NCBI GenBank assembly: GCA_003141555.1
Contig: PLMN01000003.1
Coordinates: 62,001 to 126,000 of the forward strand
DNA: 64,000 nt
Reading direction: 5' to 3'
Source: Candidatus Aminicenantota bacterium
GTDB taxonomy: Bacteria > Acidobacteriota > Aminicenantia > Aminicenantales > UBA4085
The notes beneath the pieces are model-generated. The model was not told the DNA's origin and did not search any database. It was given only the letters and a program-made list of their open reading frames with translations. Position numbers and translations under genes: made by a program. Positions within the stretch are counted from its first letter, which is position 1. The number at the start of each line of letters is the position of its first letter. Below, piece after piece: positions 26,091 through 33,643 of this stretch.

Positions 26091-27416
26091 ATGATCGGCG
26101 TCATCTATAAGCGCGAGATCCTCGACCACCTGAAATCGGCCAAGTTCCTGATCGGCTTCTGCCTGACCCTCGCCATCGCGGTCGCGGCCACGGTCATCAA
26201 CGTCCAGGACTACGGCCGGCGCCTGCAGGATTATCGGGCCGCGCAGCGCGACCTCCCGGCCAACAAGTTCGATATTCAGATCTTCCGGCCGCCCGAAGTC
26301 CTGAGCGTCCTCGTCCAGGGCAAGGACCGGACGCTCGGCAACAAGGCGTCCGTCAACTATATGAACATCCCCGACCGGCTGACGGGCTACATGTCCGAGC
26401 GGAGCACGCCCCGCCCCAAGTCCCTTTCAGGATTCGGATCGGTGGATTTCGCCTTTCTGGTGCGCGTCGTCCTCAGCCTGCTCGTGATCTTCCTGGCCTA
26501 CGACGCGGTGGCTGAGGAGAAACAGTCCGGGACGCTGAAGCTAGCCCTGGCCAACGCCCTGCCGCGCTCGAGCCTGCTCATCGGCAAGGCCGCGGCAGGG
26601 CTGACGGTGGTCCTGGGCTCCCTCCTCGCGGCCGCGGCGGTAGCGGTCCTGATCATGATGGTCCACCCGGCAGTCGATTTATCGGGGGCGGACGCGGCCC
26701 GGATTCTCAGCCTGGTTGCGGCCTCGGCCCTCTACCTGACCGTGTTCTATATGCTGAGCCTGTTGGTCAGCGCGGCGGTCAAGCGGCCGGCGACCGCGCT
26801 CATGGTCCTGCTTCAGCTCTGGATCTTCCTCGTGGTCGTGTATCCCAATCTCGGGGTGAGCATCGCTGAGAACTTCTATAAGCTGCCGACCGACCGCGAG
26901 ATGGCCGAGAAGAAGGTCGCCGCTTTCGCGCCATACGGCGACGAGCTGAAAAAGGTCCAGGCGGCGTATTTCGGAGGGGATCGGTCGCAGCCGACGGGCA
27001 TGCGCTATTTCGAGCTCCAGTCGCTCCGGTCGCGCCTCTGGAACGACGTGGACCGGGAATTGAGCCTTCGCTTGAGCGGCCAGCTCGAGCGGGCCCGGTG
27101 GATTTCCATCCTCTCCCCGGCGGCGCTCTTCAACCGGGTCGTGGAGCGCTACGCCCGGACGGACATCGAGGAATACGACCGATTCCTGGCCAGCGTGGAG
27201 CGGTACTGGAAGACGAAATATATGGACTTCCAGGTTCTTTTTTACAAAGACCTGCCGGCGTACCGGAAGGCCGCCACGCCGCCCTTCGAGCACCCCGCCG
27301 AGGGGACGTCCGAAGCCTGGGCGGCGACAGCGCCGCAGATTGTCGTCCTAGCGCTGCTGGCCCTGATCTTTTTCGCCGCGGCCTCGACTGCCTTCCTCCG
27401 CAAGGACGTGAGGTAG
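26091..27416 (+). CDS. ABC-2 type permease 5 of the export locus
   Basis: 441 residues from ATG 26091, which follows AGGAGAAGGG; an in-frame ATG 27 bases earlier adds residues unlike the family start. MIGVIYKREILDHLKSAKF opens the protein, AEEKQSGTLKLALANALPR is near 141, LSPAALF is near 341 and the end is FLRKDVR. The TG after the second motif is replaced by TD. It has a shorter outer region than permeases 2-4. The gene ends 4 bases before permease 6. Confidence 0.85.
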   Translation: MIGVIYKREILDHLKSAKFLIGFCLTLAIAVAATVINVQDYGRRLQDYRAAQRDLPANKFDIQIFRPPEVLSVLVQGKDRTLGNKASVNYMNIPDRLTGYMSERSTPRPKSLSGFGSVDFAFLVRVVLSLLVIFLAYDAVAEEKQSGTLKLALANALPRSSLLIGKAAAGLTVVLGSLLAAAAVAVLIMMVHPAVDLSGADAARILSLVAASALYLTVFYMLSLLVSAAVKRPATALMVLLQLWIFLVVVYPNLGVSIAENFYKLPTDREMAEKKVAAFAPYGDELKKVQAAYFGGDRSQPTGMRYFELQSLRSRLWNDVDRELSLRLSGQLERARWISILSPAALFNRVVERYARTDIEEYDRFLASVERYWKTKYMDFQVLFYKDLPAYRKAATPPFEHPAEGTSEAWAATAPQIVVLALLALIFFAAASTAFLRKDVR

Positions 27417-27420
27417 GCCG

Positions 27421-28815
27421 ATGCGAACGATTATCTTCCGTGAGATCCGGGAATACATCCAGAGCCTGCAGTTCGTCGTCCTGCTGCTCTTCAGTGTCGT
27501 GCTCTTTTCGGCCAACGGGATCGTCTTCGCCCGCAAGTTCCAGGCGGAAAACGCCGCGTATTCCGCGGCGGCCGCCCAGTTCGCGCCGAACACGCAGTAT
27601 CTTTTCTTGACGCGGCAACCCAGCCCGCTCCTCTTCCTGGCCGAGGGCGGCGACCTGGACCGCCCCGCGTCGTATGATATGAAGGCCAAGGGCTATATCA
27701 GCGCGTCCGCGCCGCGGCCGCGCGACTACAAGCTGCCCGATATCCCCAAGCTCGACTGGTCGTTCATCGTCAAGACGGTCTTCAGCCTGTACGTTGTGCT
27801 GCTGGGCTACGCGGCGGTGAGCGGCGAGAGAGAACAGGGAACGCTCCGGCTTGTCCTGTCCAATCCCGTGGGGCGAGTGCGATTCCTGATCGGGAAATAC
27901 CTGGCGATTCTCGCCGCGGCCTTTATCCCGTTGGCCGTGGGATGCGTCATTAGCCTGGGGATTCTGGGCGTCAGCCTGCCCCAGATCCTGACCTGGGGAC
28001 TGGCCTCGCGCGTCCTGGCGCTGCTGGCGTTGAGCGCGGCGTATTTGTCGCTCTTCGCGTTTCTGAGCCTGCTCGTCTCGTCGGTGATGCGCCGCTCGTC
28101 GCTCGCCCTGCTTTGTCTGCTCACGGCCTGGGTGCTCTTCGCCGTCCTGATCCCCGACACGTCGGGCATCCTGGCCGAGAAGTTCGCCAAGGTGCAGAGC
28201 GACTACGACGCCGCCAAGAGCATCGGGCCCATGATCGAGAAGGAAGTCTGGGCCAAGATCGGCGCCCTCCAGGGGCGGATCGACAAGGGCGAGCTGAAGA
28301 CGGAGGAGGCGGTGAAAGCCGAGGCGGACAAGGCATTCGAAGACGGCCAGGAGAAGGTTCGGTTCTTCGAGAAGGGCTACGAGGACGCGCTGGCGGCGCG
28401 GGCGTCGCTCGCGAGAAGCCTGGCCCGCGTCTCGCCGGTCGCCCTGTTCCAGTACGCGGCCGAGGACCTGGCGGGCTCGGGCGTGGACCGGGAGGAGGCG
28501 TTCCGTGAGGATTTGCGGGCGTATTCGCGGGAGTTCGACGCCTATGTGTTGAAGAAGATGGGCAAGCTGGTCGGCCAGTCGAACTGGTCGTTCAGCACTT
28601 GGGTCATGCTGAACGGCAAAGAGATCGAAATCCGTTCGCCCCAGGCGGAAGCCTATCGCGGCGGCATGTCGGATTTCCCCCGGTTCGTCGAGCGGGCGCC
28701 ACGGCTGGCGGATGGCGTGAAGGGTGCGGCGGGCGATATCGCCGGACTGCTTTTGTGGAATATCGTCCTGGCGATGCTGGCCTTCGCGGCGTTTTTAAAG
28801 GCGGATGTGAGGTGA
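27421..28815 (+). CDS. ABC-2 type permease 6 of the export locus
   Basis: 464 residues. IIFREIREYIQSLQF at the start, SGEREQGTLRLVLSNPVGR near 135, VSPVALF...GSG near 336, end FLKADVR. The first outer loop has FLTRQPSPLLFLAEGG, the counterpart of the pattern 'P-S-x-L-x-x-x-x-x-G' seen in the first loops of the other permeases. Overlapping short gaps with permeases 5 and 7 (4 bases each) point to coupled translation. Confidence 0.85.
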   Translation: MRTIIFREIREYIQSLQFVVLLLFSVVLFSANGIVFARKFQAENAAYSAAAAQFAPNTQYLFLTRQPSPLLFLAEGGDLDRPASYDMKAKGYISASAPRPRDYKLPDIPKLDWSFIVKTVFSLYVVLLGYAAVSGEREQGTLRLVLSNPVGRVRFLIGKYLAILAAAFIPLAVGCVISLGILGVSLPQILTWGLASRVLALLALSAAYLSLFAFLSLLVSSVMRRSSLALLCLLTAWVLFAVLIPDTSGILAEKFAKVQSDYDAAKSIGPMIEKEVWAKIGALQGRIDKGELKTEEAVKAEADKAFEDGQEKVRFFEKGYEDALAARASLARSLARVSPVALFQYAAEDLAGSGVDREEAFREDLRAYSREFDAYVLKKMGKLVGQSNWSFSTWVMLNGKEIEIRSPQAEAYRGGMSDFPRFVERAPRLADGVKGAAGDIAGLLLWNIVLAMLAFAAFLKADVR

Positions 28816-28819
28816 GGCC

Positions 28820-30079
28820 ATGACGGGAACGATTATCAAGAAAGAGATCGCGTCCAACCTGCTGAGCTATAAATTCTTCATCGTCATCCTGCTCACCACC
28901 CTCCTGCTGGCGACCAGCTTCTTCGTCCTGGCCAAGGACTTCAAGGGGCGCAAGGCCGACTACGAGCTGGTCCGGCCCAAGCCGGGCGAGGCGATGGCCG
29001 TGCTGCCGCCCAACCCGCTCTCAATCTTCGCCAAAGGCCTGGACGAGGCCATGACCCGGTCGTTCGAGATCGGCGCATATGGGATGGGGGTGCGCGCCGG
29101 CCAGAAGTCGGGAAACGCGATATTCGCCTTTTTCCCGACGCCGGACTTCGTCTACATCGTCAAGGTCGTCCTGTCGTTAGTGGCGATGCTGTTCGGGTTC
29201 GACCAGATCAGCCGCGAGCGCGAGAACGGCGTGCTGCGCCTCGTGCTGTCGAATTCGGTGTCGCGGGCCAAGGTGCTGGCGGGCAAGTGGCTGGGCAACT
29301 ATCTCAGCCTGGCCGTGCCGTTCACCCTGGTTACGCTCATCGGGTTCGCCCTGATGAACCTGGACCCGCAGATCAGCTTCGGCGCGGCGGGGACGATGCG
29401 GTTTCTGCTGCTGCTCGCGGTGGCTCTGCTGTATGTGGCCCTCTTCCTGAGCTTGGGACTGCTGATCTCGGCCCTGACCAAGAAGGCGGCCTCGTCGCTC
29501 GTCGTGCTGCTCCTGATCTGGGCCGTGGCGGTGTTCGTCCTGCCCAACATCGGGACGCTCGTGGCGCGGCAGCTGGTGGACGTCCCGTCGGTTAAGGCGC
29601 TAAGCGAGAAGCGGCAGCAGACCTGGACGCGGGAGATCCTGTTGGCGATCGTCGAATCGCGGGGCAAGGGCGACGCGGCGTGGGACGCATCGCGGAAGGA
29701 GCATTTCGGCAAGATCGACGTCGAGTTCGACCAGCTCGAGAACGATTATCGGGTGAAATTCGACAGGCTCGTCCGGCTGACGAAGAACATCAACCGCGTC
29801 TCGCCGGCGGCGAGCTTCGTCTACGCGGAGACCGAGCTGGCCGGGACGGGGATCGCGGAGGAGGGCCGGCTGAAGGAGGGCGTCGTGCGCTACAAGGACG
29901 CCGTCCTGAAGGAGTCCGATCAGGGAAAGAAGGAGCATACCGCGTTCAGCTACAAGTACCGGTCGGTCGGGCAGGTGATGGTCCAGGGCGGGCTGTTCGA
30001 CGTGGCCTGGCTGGCGGTGTTCACGATCGTCCTCTTCGCCGGCGCCTACGCGGCCTTCGTCCGCTACGACGTCAGATAA
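28820..30079 (+). CDS. ABC-2 type permease 7 of the export locus
   Basis: 419 residues, the shortest of the eight. TIIKKEIASNLLSYKF at the start, SRERENGVLRLVLSNSVSR near 131 (GVL for GTL), VSPAASF...GTG near 326, end FVRYDVR. Its first loop has LPPNPLSIFAKGLDEAM. It is followed by about 150 bases that hold palindromic repeats before permease 8. Confidence 0.85.
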   Translation: MTGTIIKKEIASNLLSYKFFIVILLTTLLLATSFFVLAKDFKGRKADYELVRPKPGEAMAVLPPNPLSIFAKGLDEAMTRSFEIGAYGMGVRAGQKSGNAIFAFFPTPDFVYIVKVVLSLVAMLFGFDQISRERENGVLRLVLSNSVSRAKVLAGKWLGNYLSLAVPFTLVTLIGFALMNLDPQISFGAAGTMRFLLLLAVALLYVALFLSLGLLISALTKKAASSLVVLLLIWAVAVFVLPNIGTLVARQLVDVPSVKALSEKRQQTWTREILLAIVESRGKGDAAWDASRKEHFGKIDVEFDQLENDYRVKFDRLVRLTKNINRVSPAASFVYAETELAGTGIAEEGRLKEGVVRYKDAVLKESDQGKKEHTAFSYKYRSVGQVMVQGGLFDVAWLAVFTIVLFAGAYAAFVRYDVR

Positions 30080-30082
30080 AAT

Positions 30083-30147
30083 GGAGACACAATACCTATT
30101 ACCCTATTTCCCTTTCTTCCCAGTGGAGCGGCAGGGTGTGATTAAAT
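30083..30147. repeat. Truncated copy of palindromic repeat family A
   Basis: It begins with the family end GGAGACACAATACCTATT directly after the permease 7 stop and has no matching right end of its own; a second left end starts at 30148. It is therefore a half copy or a copy interrupted by insertion of the next one. Confidence 0.7.
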
Positions 30148-30219
30148 GGAGACACAATATCAATTTCCTCATTTCCAGGAGCCTAATCTGGAAAATAGGG
30201 AAATAGGTATTGTGTCTCC
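30148..30219. repeat. Palindromic repeat family A, copy between permeases 7 and 8
   Basis: 72 bases. The left end is GGAGACACAATAT, one or two changes from the family end, and the right end is its complement GGTATTGTGTCTCC (30206-30219). As RNA it would fold into a long hairpin inside the export transcript, so it may affect how much of permease 8 is made. The ribosome site of permease 8 lies just after it. Confidence 0.8.
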
Positions 30220-30234
30220 AAATTGGAGATGGAT

Positions 30235-31662
30235 ATGCTTAGCGCGTTGATAAAGAAGGAAATACGGGCGAACCTCGTCTCCTTTCGCTTCGTCGCCGTC
30301 GCGGCGATGGTCTTGATCGTGGTGCCGGTGGCGATCCTCGTCCTGGCCAACGACGCCGTGAAGAAAGTCGACGAGTTCTCCATGCGCCGGACCGAGACCG
30401 AGAACTATCTGAAATCCTACGCCCACTTCAACCGGCTGCAGAACGTCGTCCAGCCCGCGCAGCCGCCGCTGCCCGCGTACGCGCTGGTGCGCGGCATCTC
30501 GTCGGACGTCAACATCGAGGAGTTCGACGACGATCCGCTGCCGGTCATGTTCCCCCTGCTCGATCTGACCTTCGTCGTGGCCATTCTGCTCAGCCTGGCA
30601 GCGTTGATCTTTTCCTACGACGCCGTCTGCGGCGAAAAGGAGGACGGCACGCTCAAGCTGATGCTGGCCAACGGGCTGCCCCGGGCGAAAATCCTGCTCG
30701 GGAAAGTGATCGGCGGGACGGTGACGCTTCTCGTGCCGTTTGTCGCGTCGCTCATCCTGGGGTTGTTCGTCATCCTGCTCAACCCTCGCCTCGCCTGGAG
30801 CGGGTCGGATTGGGCCGCGCTAGGCGTTCTCTTGGCGGGCGCGGCGCTCTACGTCTTTTTCTTTTTCGTGCTCGGCGTATTCATCTCGGCCCGTCACCAG
30901 TCGTCCTCGGCCTCGATCATGACCTCGCTCTGCGCCTGGGTCGTGTTCGTCCTCGTCCTGCCCAACTTGAGTCCGTACATGGCCTCGCTCGTCGCGCCCG
31001 CGCCGTCGCGGATCAAAGTGGGGCGCGAGGTGTTCCGCCTAACCGACTTAGAACGCGACGACCTGGGGCGGAAGCTGCAGGCGGATCGGCTGCGGGAGCT
31101 CGTCAAGAAATATCCTGTGCTGACCGAAAGAGTATCCGATACCGAAGCCAAGGCGCGGGCGGACAGGGACCCCGCCTACAAGGAGGCGATGCAAGCCCGG
31201 GTGCGCGAAGTCCAAGCCGCGTGGGACGAGGCCAACCGCATCCAGAACGGGAAGGCGAACGCCCTCTGGGACGACCTAAGGCTCAAGGAGGAGGCCCAGA
31301 CCAGATTGGCGAAGGCGATCTCCATGATCTCGCCGGCGGCGGATTTCACCTATGCGGCCACGGACCTCACGTCCACGGGGCTGATGAACCAGAAGCATTT
31401 CGACGATCTGAGCACGTTGTGGGAGCAGTCGTACGAGGATTACGTCCGGGCGCGGACCGCGGCCCTCCAGAAGCAGGATTCGACCGTCGACTGGTGGAAC
31501 TCGCCCGTCGACGTCAGCGACATGCCACGCTTCCAGTACAGGGAGGAGGCGGTCGATGCGCGGATCGCGGGCGCCCTCCCACCGCTCGGCATTCTGGCCG
31601 CGCTGGCGTTGCTTGCCTTTGGCGCGGCCTATTTTTCCTTCGTGAAATATGACGTTCGCTGA
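30235..31662 (+). CDS. ABC-2 type permease 8 of the export locus
   Basis: 475 residues from ATG 30235, chosen because GGAG lies 6 bases before it and the protein then starts LSALIKKEIRANLVSFRF like its paralogues. CGEKEDGTLKLMLANGLPR is near 132, ISPAADF...STG near 365, end FVKYDVR. It has a long charged helical outer region (about 255-365). It is separated from permease 7 by the repeat cluster and is the last permease; the next gene, 12 bases on, is a PfkB kinase. Confidence 0.85.
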   Translation: MLSALIKKEIRANLVSFRFVAVAAMVLIVVPVAILVLANDAVKKVDEFSMRRTETENYLKSYAHFNRLQNVVQPAQPPLPAYALVRGISSDVNIEEFDDDPLPVMFPLLDLTFVVAILLSLAALIFSYDAVCGEKEDGTLKLMLANGLPRAKILLGKVIGGTVTLLVPFVASLILGLFVILLNPRLAWSGSDWAALGVLLAGAALYVFFFFVLGVFISARHQSSSASIMTSLCAWVVFVLVLPNLSPYMASLVAPAPSRIKVGREVFRLTDLERDDLGRKLQADRLRELVKKYPVLTERVSDTEAKARADRDPAYKEAMQARVREVQAAWDEANRIQNGKANALWDDLRLKEEAQTRLAKAISMISPAADFTYAATDLTSTGLMNQKHFDDLSTLWEQSYEDYVRARTAALQKQDSTVDWWNSPVDVSDMPRFQYREEAVDARIAGALPPLGILAALALLAFGAAYFSFVKYDVR

Positions 31663-31674
31663 TAAAATAGGCGC

Positions 31675-32658
31675 ATGAGTCGATTTGGCCTCATCGGAAC
31701 GATCACCTCGGACCACATCATCGTCGAGGACCGTCCGCCCCTCCGCAGCCTTGGCGGCATCCTCTACCAGGCCGCCGTCCTGTGCGGGTTGGGGGAGGAC
31801 GTCGAGCTCTTCTCGAACTGCGGGGAGGAGCTGAGGGCCGAAGTCGAGGCGGCCACGGCCGGCTGGCGGACGCTCCGCCGCGAGGGCGTGGCCTTCGTTC
31901 CGGGTCCGGGCAACCAGGTCCATCTCCGCTATTCAGAGCGCCTCAAGGAACGCGAGGAGGTCCTGGCTTCCGCCGTCCCGGCGCTCGCCCCCGAGCCCGT
32001 CATTGCCGCCCTTCCCCGCCTCGACATGCTCCTGATGGTCTTCAATTCCGGCTTCGAGCTCCGGTTGGAGGATTGGCGGCGGATCGTCGCGGCGGAGCGC
32101 CGCGCGATCTGGCTCGACGTCCACTCGCTCGTCCTGGCCAAGATCGTCGGCTCGCACCGCGATTACGTGGCCGTGCCCGACTGGCGCGATTGGGTGGCCG
32201 GGGTTTCCTATCTCCAGGCGAACCGCCAGGAGCTCTCCTCGCTGCGGGGCCATCCCGAGCGCTGGCCGTCGCGGGCGGAGATCGAGTCGTTCGCCGGGCA
32301 AGCCTTCGACGTCGGCGTCCGGGCGGTGATGGTGACCCTGGGCAAGGACGGGGTGCTGCTGCTGACCCCCGGCGCCCGCGGAGCTGCGGGTGTGGGCGCG
32401 ATCGCCGGGGCCGGCACCGCCGCGCGCCCAATCGTGCGCCACATCCAAGCGCCGGCGGCGGACCGCGTCGTGGATGCGACCGGCTGCGGCGACGTGTTCT
32501 GCGCCGCGGCCATGCGCCTCCTCGCGCGCGGCGCGTCCATCGCCGAGGCGGCCGAGGCGGGCGTCGTCCTCGCCTCCGAGGCCGTCGGCCTGGCGGGGAT
32601 CGCCGAAACATTCGGGTTGGCCGCCTCGCTCTGCCGGCCCGGCCAGCCCGGCAAATAA
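31675..32658 (+). CDS. PfkB-family carbohydrate kinase
   Basis: 327 residues in the ribokinase/PfkB fold. GLIGTITSDHIIVED starts it, and the catalytic signature DATGCGDVFCAAA is near the C-terminus; GCGD replaces the commoner GAGD, with the catalytic Asp kept. The usual N-terminal GG substrate motif is present as LGGILYQAA. The sugar or nucleoside it phosphorylates is not evident. It follows permease 8 by 12 bases and may be carried on the end of the export transcript without belonging to its function. Confidence 0.85.
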   Translation: MSRFGLIGTITSDHIIVEDRPPLRSLGGILYQAAVLCGLGEDVELFSNCGEELRAEVEAATAGWRTLRREGVAFVPGPGNQVHLRYSERLKEREEVLASAVPALAPEPVIAALPRLDMLLMVFNSGFELRLEDWRRIVAAERRAIWLDVHSLVLAKIVGSHRDYVAVPDWRDWVAGVSYLQANRQELSSLRGHPERWPSRAEIESFAGQAFDVGVRAVMVTLGKDGVLLLTPGARGAAGVGAIAGAGTAARPIVRHIQAPAADRVVDATGCGDVFCAAAMRLLARGASIAEAAEAGVVLASEAVGLAGIAETFGLAASLCRPGQPGK

Positions 32659-32684
32659 GGCTTCTCCCATCGGGCCGTTTATGC

Positions 32685-32690
32685 TATAAT
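32685..32690 (+). promoter_or_regulatory. -10 box for a possibly leaderless transcript
   Basis: TATAAT preceded by TATGC lies 10 bases before the ATG at 32700. Transcription starting 6-8 bases downstream would begin within a few bases of the ATG. No ribosome site is present. No clear -35 box is seen, but TATGCTATAAT has the extended -10 TG at the right place. Confidence 0.45.
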
Positions 32691-32699
32691 TTCAATCAA

Positions 32700-33521
32700 A
32701 TGGATAGGAAAGATATCTTAGGGATCTCGTATTTTTCCGATTACATCAAACCCGGGCACATCATCCACGACCTCAAGGCCAAGGACAAGGTCCACGCCAT
32801 CGAGGAGTTGCTCGACGTCCTGGCCAAGCAAAAGCAAATCAAGAACAAGAAGCTGCTCCTGACCCGGCTGATCGACCGCGAAAACCTTGTGTCCACGGCC
32901 CTGGGCGACGGCATCGCCGTTCCCCACGCGCGCGTCGACATCGACGGCGACCTCTCCATCGTGGCCGGCCGCTCGGAAAAGGGCCTGGACTTCGAAGCGC
33001 CCGACAAGAAAAAGGTCCACCTCATCATCCTGATCATCTGGAACCCGTCCCTGCCCGGCCTCTTCAATCACCTGTTCGCCGGGCTGGCCCAGTTCCTCCG
33101 GAAGCCGGAGTTCCGGCAGCGGATCTTCGACGCCAAGGACAAGAACGAGCTCTACAGCGTCCTGTCCGAGATCGAGCTCCGCTTCCCCCAGGATGACAAG
33201 ATCATCAGCCGGGCCGGGCTGTTGCGCAAGCTCCAGGAAATCGAGAGCAAGAAACAAAAAGCCCACAAAGCCCAGCTCAAGACGCTCCAGGCCCAGGCGG
33301 CTATCATCCGGGAAGAGCTCGACCAGGCCGTCCTGGTCCGCTTCGACAGGCTCATGGAGCGCTACGGGTTCGCGGTCGCCGAGGTCCAGGACGGCGCCTG
33401 CCAGGGCTGCAACATCAACGTCTCGACGCTGATGAGCTCAGCCATCGAGGACTCCAACGACATCTACATTTGCGAGAACTGCGGGAAATACCTGGTCGCG
33501 GCCAAGAAGAAGAAAAAGTAA
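32700..33521 (+). CDS. PtsN-like EIIA domain fused to a C4 zinc ribbon
   Basis: 273 residues. Residues 1-150 are a PTS EIIA of the fructose/nitrogen type, with the phosphorylatable His in GDGIAVPHARVD. A helical coiled coil of about 60 residues follows (LQEIESKKQKAHKAQ), and the C-terminus is a zinc ribbon, CQGCNIN...CENCGKYL. This helical hairpin plus ribbon resembles the zinc-ribbon family once called DUF164. No EIIB, EIIC or HPr gene is near, which suggests a regulatory role of the PtsN kind; the ribbon could bind a protein or nucleic acid target. The start follows a TATAAT so closely that the mRNA may be leaderless. Confidence 0.8.
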   Translation: MDRKDILGISYFSDYIKPGHIIHDLKAKDKVHAIEELLDVLAKQKQIKNKKLLLTRLIDRENLVSTALGDGIAVPHARVDIDGDLSIVAGRSEKGLDFEAPDKKKVHLIILIIWNPSLPGLFNHLFAGLAQFLRKPEFRQRIFDAKDKNELYSVLSEIELRFPQDDKIISRAGLLRKLQEIESKKQKAHKAQLKTLQAQAAIIREELDQAVLVRFDRLMERYGFAVAEVQDGACQGCNINVSTLMSSAIEDSNDIYICENCGKYLVAAKKKKK

Positions 33522-33570
33522 GCGTGGTCGGGGCGTCGCCCGCGCGCGATTCTAATCAATTCATCAATGA

Positions 33571-33636
33571 GGAGACACAATACCGTTTCCTATTTATTGC
33601 CTTCGAACGAAATAGGGTAACAGGTATTGTGTCTCC
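33571..33636. repeat. Palindromic repeat family A, copy 2
   Basis: 66 bases bounded by GGAGACACAATACC and GGTATTGTGTCTCC, exact complements. It fills the gap between the convergent zinc-ribbon and M14 peptidase genes, where its hairpin may act as a two-way transcription barrier. Confidence 0.85.
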
Positions 33637-33643
33637 AATATAA

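Noticed and set aside
30083-30219. A CRISPR array, because similar ends recur at short distance.
   Set aside because: The units are inverted, not direct, repeats with no regular spacers, and no cas gene is present.
31782-32699. An upstream extension of the EIIA-zinc ribbon protein through the PfkB gene.
   Set aside because: It is the shadow frame of PfkB; the EIIA domain starts cleanly at 32700 next to a -10 box.
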